Part shown: positions 1-5,239 of the stretch, piece by piece
Position numbering within the stretch: the stretch's first letter is position 1
Layout of the letters: each line of letters begins with the position of its first letter
Assembly: GCA_964351025.1 (NCBI GenBank)
Contig: CAYGLV010000078.1
Coordinates: 1 to 8,537 of the forward strand
Source: CAYGLV01 sp964351025
GTDB lineage: Bacteria > Actinomycetota > Thermoleophilia > Gaiellales > Gaiellaceae
Length of the DNA: 8,537 nt
Direction of reading: 5' to 3'
Program-made: the position numbers and the translations under genes
Notes under the pieces: model-generated
Databases searched by the model: none
What the model saw: the letters and a program-made list of their open reading frames with translations, nothing else
Told to the model about the DNA's origin: nothing

Positions 1-1
1 C

Positions 2-400
2 TCACGCGGGCAGCTCGAGCGCGGCCATGCCGGCCGGCGGGAACTCGAGGTCGGGTCCGCCCGTGACGGCGGCCGCGATCTCGGAGCAATCCGGCTGGTG
101 GCCGACGGCGACGACCGGCTCTCGTGCGCCCGCGACAGCTTGGGCGAGCGCGGCCGCCGTTGCACCGGGGGCGAGCCGCTCGTCCACCCGCAGCTCGGCG
201 CCGGTCGCCTTTGCGATCGCAGCGGCGGTCTCGCGCGCGCGCAGGAGCGGGCTGGAGAGCACGAGCTCGGGTCGCGGCTCGAGCGTCGCGAATCGCTCGC
301 CCAGTGCGCGCGCCTGCTCACGTCCCGTCTCGGTGAGCGGGCGCAGCTCGTCGGGCTCGCCGGCGGCGGCGTGGGCGTGGCGGACGAGGTAGACGAGCAC
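2..400 (-). CDS. sixA: SixA-like phosphohistidine phosphatase (histidine phosphatase superfamily)
   Basis: Predicted to remove phosphate from phosphohistidine residues of signalling or phosphotransfer proteins in the cytosol; in E. coli, SixA acts on phosphohistidine proteins. The protein is 132 aa from a GTG at 400. Residues 7-10 are RHAH, with His8 the expected phospho-acceptor. Arg54 and Glu57 sit in the SSPLLRARET segment, and His101 in VGHQPD is the second catalytic histidine, so the core is complete. I chose this start because the first beta strand (LVYLVRH) begins at once and a TANNNT box lies 6 nt upstream; the open frame runs further upstream to about 703 but does not look like protein there. 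At 132 aa it is shorter than E. coli SixA (about 160 aa) and ends soon after the PPAG segment. The target protein cannot be told from the neighbours. The fold is sure; the exact substrate is inferred. Confidence 0.85.
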   Translation of the reverse strand: MLVYLVRHAHAAAGEPDELRPLTETGREQARALGERFATLEPRPELVLSSPLLRARETAAAIAKATGAELRVDERLAPGATAAALAQAVAGAREPVVAVGHQPDCSEIAAAVTGGPDLEFPPAGMAALELPA

Positions 401-406
401 GCTGCC

Positions 407-412
407 AGGATA
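407..412 (-). promoter_or_regulatory. Candidate -10 box of a leaderless sixA transcript
   Basis: The minus strand reads TATCCT, then 6 nt, then the GTG start of sixA. That spacing would put transcription initiation at or next to the start codon, as in actinobacterial leaderless genes. No Shine-Dalgarno sequence precedes the GTG, and no good -35 is visible. The overlapping hexamer CATTAT (410-415) is an alternative. Confidence 0.4.
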
Positions 413-456
413 ATGGGCAGCAGACCTCGCTCCCGTTGGCCGAGATGTAATCCGGT

Positions 457-479
457 CGTAAGAACTCCCACGTAGAACT
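457..479 (+). repeat. Imperfect direct repeat in the sixA/oxidoreductase divergent intergenic region
   Basis: CGTAAGAACT (457-466) is followed by CGTAGAACT (471-479), a period of about 14 nt, in an island less GC-rich than its surroundings. It lies between two divergent genes, where operators are common, but no regulator is encoded nearby. Apart from this and weak promoter-like hexamers (TTGGCC at 436-441, TAAGAA at 459-464), I see nothing else in 413-494. Confidence 0.3.
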
Positions 480-494
480 GAAGCGACGGGCGGC

Positions 495-1226
495 GTGCGG
501 GCGCTGCCGCAGACCGAAGGAGAGACCCTGAGAGAAGCTCCGTCGAGCGGGAAGCACGACCGCCTGGTCGGGCGCGGCGCGTTCCTCGGGATCGTGGTGA
601 CCGGCGTGGCCGGGCTCTTCTTCGGCAAGGACGCCGTTCGCGCGATCCGCGGGATCGTGCCGAGCTCGGTCGGGGCGCTCGTTCCGACCGCGGGCTGGCG
701 CATCTACACGATCGGCGACCGGATGCCGGCCATCGACCCGGCGATGTGGCGCCTGCGGGTCGAGGGGCTCGTCGCACAGCCCCTCTCGCTGTCGCTCGCA
801 GACGTCAAGCGCCTCCCGCGCGCCGAGCAGGTCTCAGACTTCCACTGCGTCACCGGCTGGTCCGTGAACGACGTGCACTGGGCAGGTGTTCGCTTCCAGC
901 ACCTGCTCGCGGCGGCGGGGCCCCTGCCTGGCGCAGGCGCGATTCGCTTTGTTTCCGACGAAGTGCCCTATGAGGACTCGCTCACGCTCGACCAGGCGCT
1001 CCTGCCCGACGTGATGCTCGCCTACGAGATGGACGGCGCGCCGTTGTCGCGCCCGCACGGCGCGCCGGCGCGCGTCGTCATCCCGCGCATGTACGGCTAC
1101 AAGAGCGTCAAATGGGTGACCCGGATCGAGCTCGTCCCGCGCGCCGAGCCCGGCTACTGGGAGCAGCGCGGCTACGACTCCGACGCGTGGGTCGGAAAGT
1201 CGAACGGGCTTGACCCGAGCGCCTAA
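495..1226 (+). CDS. Sulfite-oxidase-fold molybdopterin oxidoreductase (MsrP/YedY-like)
   Basis: Predicted Mo-cofactor reductase or oxidase; relatives include the periplasmic methionine-sulfoxide reductase MsrP and sulfite dehydrogenases. Residues about 65-220 form the SUOX domain. Cys118 in DFHCVTGW is the expected Mo-ligating cysteine, and the RVVIPRMYGYKSVKWVTRIEL stretch is the usual family end, so the active site looks intact. Residues 23-44 resemble a Tat signal or anchor: RGAFLG followed by a hydrophobic run ending LFFG. However, the second Arg of the twin-Arg pair is Gly28, and no AxA cleavage site follows, so the protein may stay membrane-anchored. The family fits an extracytoplasmic location. 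It overlaps the downstream cytochrome b gene by 17 nt, the probable electron partner. The start is uncertain: GTG 495 has no SD, and CTG 528 follows AAGGAG. The family is sure; the substrate is unknown. Confidence 0.85.
   Translation: MRALPQTEGETLREAPSSGKHDRLVGRGAFLGIVVTGVAGLFFGKDAVRAIRGIVPSSVGALVPTAGWRIYTIGDRMPAIDPAMWRLRVEGLVAQPLSLSLADVKRLPRAEQVSDFHCVTGWSVNDVHWAGVRFQHLLAAAGPLPGAGAIRFVSDEVPYEDSLTLDQALLPDVMLAYEMDGAPLSRPHGAPARVVIPRMYGYKSVKWVTRIELVPRAEPGYWEQRGYDSDAWVGKSNGLDPSA
517..522 (+). promoter_or_regulatory. Shine-Dalgarno AAGGAG that suggests a CTG start at 528
   Basis: AAGGAG lies 5 nt before an in-frame CTG at 528-530, whereas the conventional GTG at 495 has no SD-like sequence in front of it. 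If used, it trims the oxidoreductase from 243 to 232 aa and leaves its hydrophobic N-terminal segment intact. Confidence 0.4.
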
Positions 1227-1830
1227 GCCCGGCTACCTGCGGCGGTTCACGCTCACGGAGCGGCTCGTCCACTGGACGCACGCAGCGGCGTTCTTCGCGC
1301 TGCTCGTGACGGGCCTCGTCCTCTACGTGCCGGTTCTCTCGACGTGGATCAACCGCAGAAACACGGTCAAGAACGTCCATCTGCTGACCGCGATCGTCTG
1401 GGCCGTGGCGCTCGTGCTCCTCGTCGTCCTCGGGAACCGGGCGGCTCTGCGCCGGACCTGGCGCGAGGTCGAGACGTTCGACTCCGCCGACCGCCGCTGG
1501 CTGCGGGGGCGGCGCGTACCGCAGGGCCGCCTCAACGCGGGCCAGAAGGTGAACGCGCTCCTGACGGCCGCGTTCGCCCTCCTCTTCACGCTCTCGGGCG
1601 TCCTCCTCTGGCTCGGCGAGCGCGACACGCGGTTCCGGCTCGAGGGCACCGTCGTCGTCCACGACGCGCTGATGTACATCTCGCTCGCCCTGCTCACCGG
1701 GCACCTCTACCTCGCGGTCATCCACCCCACGACACGGCACGCCCTGCGGGGGATGACGCTCGGCGACGTGCGCGAGGACTGGGCGGCCGCGCACCATCCC
1801 AGATGGGTCGAGGAGGAACGCCGCCGCTAG
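1210..1830 (+). CDS. Cytochrome b561-type membrane subunit (formate dehydrogenase gamma/Ni-hydrogenase cytochrome b-like)
   Basis: Di-heme membrane cytochrome predicted to pass electrons between the quinone pool and the upstream Mo oxidoreductase. The 206 aa hold four hydrophobic spans at about residues 22-40, 55-75, 115-135 and 149-171. Candidate heme ligands are His21 and His24 (HWTH), His57, His151 and His165. The NAGQKVNA motif at 109-116 and the C-terminal WAAAHHPRW are typical of FdnI/FdoI-type gamma subunits. The start is a TTG at 1210 inside the upstream gene (17-nt overlap) with only a weak GGAAAG in front, which suggests translational coupling; no better start precedes the first conserved span. 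It is not the ferric-reductase-like MsrQ that partners MsrP in E. coli, so the pair is a different combination. A role in another quinone-linked complex cannot be excluded, but no other candidate partner is in the window. Confidence 0.85.
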   Translation: MTRAPKPGYLRRFTLTERLVHWTHAAAFFALLVTGLVLYVPVLSTWINRRNTVKNVHLLTAIVWAVALVLLVVLGNRAALRRTWREVETFDSADRRWLRGRRVPQGRLNAGQKVNALLTAAFALLFTLSGVLLWLGERDTRFRLEGTVVVHDALMYISLALLTGHLYLAVIHPTTRHALRGMTLGDVREDWAAAHHPRWVEEERRR

Positions 1831-1835
1831 TCAAC

Positions 1836-1841
1836 TAGAGT
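1836..1841 (+). promoter_or_regulatory. Candidate -10 box of a leaderless phzF-family transcript
   Basis: TAGAGT lies 7 nt before the GTG start, and no Shine-Dalgarno sequence is present. It partly overlaps a short inverted repeat, CTAGT-CA-ACTAG (1827-1838), which also covers the stop codon of the cytochrome gene. No clear -35 is visible. Confidence 0.4.
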
Positions 1842-1848
1842 CGAATTC

Positions 1849-2694
1849 GTGGGCACCTACCGCTACGTCGTCGCCGACGTCTTTACGTCGTCGCCGCTCG
1901 CAGGCAACCAGCTCGCCGTCTTCACCGACGCGCGCCGCATCCCCGAGGAGCAGCTCCAGCCGCTGGCGAAGGAGATGGCGTTCTCGGAGACCGTCTTCGT
2001 CTACCCGCCCGAGCAGGGCGGCCACGTGCGCCTCCGGATCTTCACGCCCGCTTCGGAGCTGCCGTTCGCCGGTCACCCGATCCTCGGGACGGCGTTCGTG
2101 CTCGCCGCACCGATGCAGCTCGGCGTGATCGCGCTCGAGACCGGCAAGGGGATCGTGCCGGTCGAGCTGGAGCGCGACGAGTCCGGGCGGATCGTCTTCG
2201 GGCGGATGACGCAGCCGGTGCCTGCCGTCGAGGCGTTCGCGCAGGCCCACGAGCTGCTCGCGGCGCTCGGCGTCGAGCGCTCGGAGCTGCCCGTCGAGGT
2301 GTACGACAACGGCGCCAGGCACGTGTACGTGGCGCTCGCGGGCGAGGCGGCCGTCGTTGCGCTCGCGCCGGACCTGGCCGCGCTCGCGCGGCTCCCCGTC
2401 CTCGGAGCCAACTGCTTCGCGGGCGCGGGGGCGCGCTGGAAGACGCGGATGTTCGCTCCGGCGGACGATGTCGCCGAGGACCCCGCGACCGGCTCCGCTG
2501 CCGGCCCGCTCGCCTGCCACCTCGCCCGCCACGGCTGGATCGGCTGGGGCGAGCAGATCGAGATCTCGCAGGGCGCCGAGATCGGCCGCCCCTCGACGCT
2601 CTTCGCCACCGCCCACGGAGGCGAGGGCCGGATCGAGCGCGTCGAGGTCGGCGGCAGCGCGGTTGTCGTCGCCCGCGGCGAGTTCCGCCTCTAG
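1849..2694 (+). CDS. PhzF-family isomerase/epimerase
   Basis: Cytosolic enzyme of the diaminopimelate-epimerase-like PhzF fold. The namesake isomerises dihydro-3-hydroxyanthranilate in phenazine synthesis, but most bacterial members have no known substrate, and no phenazine genes are seen here. The 281 aa match the usual family length. The N-terminal strand VADVFTSSPLAGNQLAVF is followed by Glu47 in FSETVF, equivalent to the catalytic Glu45 of PhzF, then FTPASELPFAGHPILGTA (65-82) and the second-half motif EDPATGSAAGPLACHL around 210-225. Both halves are complete. The GTG at 1849 starts directly at the first strand, 18 nt after the cytochrome stop. The start has no SD but has a TAGAGT box at the leaderless distance, so it may be expressed independently of the redox pair. 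Its stop interlocks with that of mntH on the other strand (CTAG at 2691-2694). Confidence 0.9.
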   Translation: MGTYRYVVADVFTSSPLAGNQLAVFTDARRIPEEQLQPLAKEMAFSETVFVYPPEQGGHVRLRIFTPASELPFAGHPILGTAFVLAAPMQLGVIALETGKGIVPVELERDESGRIVFGRMTQPVPAVEAFAQAHELLAALGVERSELPVEVYDNGARHVYVALAGEAAVVALAPDLAALARLPVLGANCFAGAGARWKTRMFAPADDVAEDPATGSAAGPLACHLARHGWIGWGEQIEISQGAEIGRPSTLFATAHGGEGRIERVEVGGSAVVVARGEFRL

Positions 2695-4019
2695 CCGGTA
2701 AAGATCCTCCAGAGCAGGAAGACGTTCAGGAAGACGATCACGGCCGCGACGACCGTTGCGAGCGCGGTCGTCTCCCTCCGGTTCACGAGCGACCCCATCA
2801 GCTCCCGGTCGCGGCAAAAGAGAAGCAATGGGATCAGCGCGAAGGGGATGCCGAACGAGAGCACGACCTGGCTGAGCACGAGCGAACGCGTCGGATCGAG
2901 CCCGACCGCGAGCACGACGAAGGCGGGCAGCATCGTCACCGCGCGACGCACGAAGATCGGGATCTGGCGGCGGATGAAGCCCTGCATCACGACCTGGCCT
3001 GCGAGCGTGCCGACGCTCGACGAGGAGAGGCCGGAAGCGAGCAGGCCGATGCCGAAGAGGACGTCTGCCTGGCCGCCGACGTGCGTCCCGAGCGCGTCGA
3101 AGACCTCGCGCAGGTCGTCCCCGACCTCGAACAGGCCGCGGCTGTGGAAGACGCCGGCAGCGGTCAGGAGCATCGCCGCGTTGATCGCGCCGGCGAAGCC
3201 CATCGCGATCATGACGTCGATCTGCTCGAAGCGGAAGATCCGCCGCCGGGCCGCCTCGTCGGCGCCGACGATCCGGCGCTGCGTGAGCGCCGAGTGGAGG
3301 TAGATCACATGCGGCATGACGGTCGCGCCGAGGATGCCGACCGCGAGCAGGACGCTCTCCGAGCCGGAGAAGCCGGGCACGAGCCCGTGCAGGGTGCCGC
3401 CGGCCGACGGCTCGGCGATGAAGACCTGCGCGCCGAACGAGAGCATGATCACCCCCACGAAGCCTGCGATCACGGCCTCGAGCCGGCGGAAGCCGCGTGC
3501 CTGGAGCGCAAGGATCGCGAAGGCCGCGGCCCCGGCGAGCAGGCCGGCGGCGAAGAGCGGGACGTCGAACAGGAGGTAGATGCCGAGCGCGGCGCCGAGG
3601 ATCTCGGCGAGGTCGGTCGCCATCGCGACCACCTCGGCCTGGACCCAGAGGACCCGCGTGACGGGACGGGGGAAGCGGTCGCGGCAGACCTCCGGCAGGT
3701 TCTGCCCGGTCGCAATCCCGAGCTTCGCGCTCATCGACTGGATGAGCATCGCCATCAGGTTGGCGGCGACGACCACCCAGAGCAGCAGGTAGCCGAACTT
3801 CGCTCCCCCGGCCATGTTGGTGGCGAAGTTGCCCGGGTCGACGTAGGCCACGGCCGCGATGAAGGCCGGGCCGAGAAAGGGCCACAGCGCCCGCGGGCCA
3901 CGGCGCTCACCGCGCAGCGAGCGTTGGGCGGCCTCGAGCACGCGCGCTTCGCCGGGCAGCACGTCCTCCGGGTGGACGACGGTGAGCCGTCCTCGCTCGG
4001 CGGGCCGCTTTACACCCAC
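2691..4019 (-). CDS. mntH: MntH, Nramp-family proton-coupled Mn(II)/divalent metal importer
   Basis: Inner-membrane importer of Mn(II), and perhaps Fe(II), driven by protons. The 442 aa contain the TM1 metal-site motif DPGN at 61-64, MATDLAE at 133-139, the TM6 motif MPHVIYLHS at 235-243 and GQVVMQGF at 341-348. Many segments read like E. coli MntH (for example GLDPTR, SQVVLSFGI and VTMLP), and eleven or so hydrophobic spans are present. I start it at the GTG at 4019, which overlaps the upstream propeller gene's stop by 10 nt and has GAGG 7 nt upstream. GTGs at 3962 and 3941 are alternatives; the latter would put DPGN at residue 35, as in E. coli (about 34). It is the last gene of the minus-strand cluster and converges on phzF. 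No manganese-responsive element is visible, and its leader is coding sequence of the upstream genes. Confidence 0.92.
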   Translation of the reverse strand: MGVKRPAERGRLTVVHPEDVLPGEARVLEAAQRSLRGERRGPRALWPFLGPAFIAAVAYVDPGNFATNMAGGAKFGYLLLWVVVAANLMAMLIQSMSAKLGIATGQNLPEVCRDRFPRPVTRVLWVQAEVVAMATDLAEILGAALGIYLLFDVPLFAAGLLAGAAAFAILALQARGFRRLEAVIAGFVGVIMLSFGAQVFIAEPSAGGTLHGLVPGFSGSESVLLAVGILGATVMPHVIYLHSALTQRRIVGADEAARRRIFRFEQIDVMIAMGFAGAINAAMLLTAAGVFHSRGLFEVGDDLREVFDALGTHVGGQADVLFGIGLLASGLSSSSVGTLAGQVVMQGFIRRQIPIFVRRAVTMLPAFVVLAVGLDPTRSLVLSQVVLSFGIPFALIPLLLFCRDRELMGSLVNRRETTALATVVAAVIVFLNVFLLWRIFTG

Positions 4020-4390
4020 GCGACGGCCTCGATCTCGGGCAGCTCGGGCGCGAGCGAGCGCCAGAAGCGGCCGCCGTCGCGGGAGAGATACAGCCGGTTG
4101 CGGGCGGCGTAGAGGACGATGTCGGGGTCGTCCGGGTGAATCGCGACCGCCCGGCCCGGTGGCAGCCCGCCGCCCGCCTCGCGCCAGGTGCGGCCGGCGT
4201 CGTTCGAGACGACGAGCGGAGGCCGGCGGCTGATCACCGCGACGACGAGTGAGCCCGACGTGTCCGCAGCCACGAGCAGTGGCAACGAGAGCGCCGGCGC
4301 GGGCGGGAGGGCGAGGCGCTCGCCGCCGTCGAGGCCGAGCACCTCCTCGCTCTCGGCGTCCACGGTGAAGACCCCGTCGGCCGTCTGCAC
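4010..4390 (-). CDS. Small Asp-box (BNR) beta-propeller-like protein
   Basis: Function unknown. The 126 aa contain two Asp-boxes of the S-x-D-x-G-x-T/F-W type: S62-N-D64-A-G66-R-T-W69 and S103-R-D105-G-G107-R-F-W110. They are about 41 residues apart, the repeat spacing of sialidase/sortilin/Ycf48-type propellers. Between them GRAVAIHPDDPDIVLYAA resembles blade strands, and the N-terminal TADGVFTVD looks like a first strand. There is no signal peptide or membrane span. Complete propellers need roughly 250-400 aa, so this is two to three blades and may have to self-assemble or be a remnant. The conventional start is GTG 4390. A CTG at 4402, overlapping the pfkB stop as CTGA and 5 nt after GGGAGG, would give 130 aa and keep the first strand whole. 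It overlaps mntH by 10 nt, so co-expression with kinase and transporter is likely. Confidence 0.7.
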   Translation of the reverse strand: MQTADGVFTVDAESEEVLGLDGGERLALPPAPALSLPLLVAADTSGSLVVAVISRRPPLVVSNDAGRTWREAGGGLPPGRAVAIHPDDPDIVLYAARNRLYLSRDGGRFWRSLAPELPEIEAVAWV

Positions 4391-4398
4391 CGTGGCGT

Positions 4399-5214
4399 TC
4401 AGGCTGCCCTCCCGGAGAGCAGGCCGGCGACGAGCCTGTTCGCGCTCCGGGCGGCCGACGCGGGCGCTTGGCCCGCGCTGCGCGCCGAGACATACGCCGC
4501 GGCGAATGCGTCGCCGGCGCCGGTCGGGTCCACGATCCCCGTCACGGGCACGGCCCAGACGAGCTCGGACGTGCCGCCGGCGAGCACGAGGGCTCCGCGC
4601 GAGCCCAGCGTGACGACGATCTCGGGCACGTCGAGGCTGCGCAGGCCGTTCTCGAAGTCCTCTCCGCCCAGAACCCGGGCCTCCTCCTCGGCGAGCTTGA
4701 GGACCGTCACGTGTTCGAGCACCGCCGGATCGAAAGCCGAGTCGAGCGAGAGCGGGCCGGTGCGTGCCGGGCGGACGAGAGCCTGTCCGTCGAGCGAGAT
4801 GCTCCGTTCCCTCGCGAGCTCGGCCAGAGTCGCCGCCGGAAAATCCGAGCGGGCGAGCGCGCCGACGTGCACCCAGCGGGCCCCGCCGAGCGCTGCCGGC
4901 ATGAGCTCGCGCGCGTCCTCCGGCGTCCAGGGGTCGCCGAGCTGGTCCACGATCATCGTTCGACGGTCATCCGCGTAGGAGAAAGAGAACGCCGCGGTCC
5001 GCTCTGCCGGCAACCAGGTGACCGGCACGCCCTGCGCGATCAGCGGGGTGACGAGCGCGGGGCGGTCATCGGCCCGGCACCGAGCCACGATGCGCGACGG
5101 CAGCCCGAGCTCGCGCAGGGCACGGGCCGCGTAGAAGGGGGCCCCGCCGACCCGCGGCCGCGCACCGCCGACGACGTCGCGGGAAAGGTTGCCGACCACG
5201 GCGACGGTGACCAC
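4399..5214 (-). CDS. PfkB-family (ribokinase-like) small-molecule kinase
   Basis: Cytosolic ATP-dependent kinase of the ribokinase fold that phosphorylates a sugar, nucleoside or related alcohol; the substrate cannot be read from sequence. The 271 aa are on the short side for the family (about 300). The N-terminal strand VTVAVVGNLSRD is followed by GGAPFYAARALRELG (23-37), which is PfkB signature 1. KLAEEEA at 173-179 stands where K-x-N-x-x-E is usual, with Ala in place of Asn. DPTGAGDAF at 229-237 is signature 2, with anion hole 232-235 and catalytic Asp235. The start is GTG 5214, 25 nt after the cytX stop, without an SD but with TACAGT 6 nt upstream. It lies downstream of a TPP riboswitch and a CytX permease, so a thiamine-precursor substrate (hydroxymethylpyrimidine or aminoimidazole riboside) is a reasonable but untested idea; Salmonella STM4066 is a PfkB-family aminoimidazole riboside kinase. 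A myo-inositol- or ribokinase-like role is the alternative. Confidence 0.87.
   Translation of the reverse strand: MVTVAVVGNLSRDVVGGARPRVGGAPFYAARALRELGLPSRIVARCRADDRPALVTPLIAQGVPVTWLPAERTAAFSFSYADDRRTMIVDQLGDPWTPEDARELMPAALGGARWVHVGALARSDFPAATLAELARERSISLDGQALVRPARTGPLSLDSAFDPAVLEHVTVLKLAEEEARVLGGEDFENGLRSLDVPEIVVTLGSRGALVLAGGTSELVWAVPVTGIVDPTGAGDAFAAAYVSARSAGQAPASAARSANRLVAGLLSGRAA
4408..4413 (-). promoter_or_regulatory. Shine-Dalgarno GGGAGG that suggests a CTG start at 4402
   Basis: On the minus strand GGGAGG is followed by 5 nt and then CTGA, where CTG (4400-4402) is in frame with the propeller gene and TGA (4399-4401) ends pfkB. GTG 4390 lies 17 nt from this SD, too far for normal use. 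The arrangement mimics the common ATGA stop-start overlap. Confidence 0.45.
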
Positions 5215-5220
5215 GGCGAG

Positions 5221-5226
5221 ACTGTA
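5221..5226 (-). promoter_or_regulatory. Candidate -10 box of an internal leaderless pfkB promoter
   Basis: The minus strand reads TACAGT, then 6 nt, then the GTG of pfkB, inside the 25-nt gap after cytX. No SD is present and no convincing -35 is seen. If active, it would let pfkB and the genes below it escape the TPP riboswitch. Confidence 0.38.
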
Positions 5227-5239
5227 ATCGGGGAGCCAG

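Noticed and set aside
401..703. N-terminal extension of SixA up to position 703
   Set aside because: The extension is Pro/Arg/Ser-rich without structure, would overlap the divergent oxidoreductase gene, and sits before a beta strand that normally begins the protein.
1849..2694. Phenazine biosynthesis assignment for the PhzF-like gene
   Set aside because: No other phz genes are in the window and most family members are unrelated to phenazines; only the fold is supported.
1831..3885. Long minus-strand open frame opposite the phzF-family gene and out of frame with mntH
   Set aside because: The translation is low-complexity Arg/Ala/Gly/Asp-rich with no family motif, while both overlapped reading frames have clear motifs. 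It is a GC-rich shadow frame.
3081..4112. Long plus-strand open frame antisense to mntH
   Set aside because: Charged, low-complexity translation (Glu/Asp/Arg/His runs) with no domain; the minus strand here encodes the MntH motifs.
4020..4493. N-terminal extension of MntH up to 4493
   Set aside because: It overlaps the whole propeller gene in another frame, is Arg/Gly/Pro-rich and has no counterpart in Nramp proteins.
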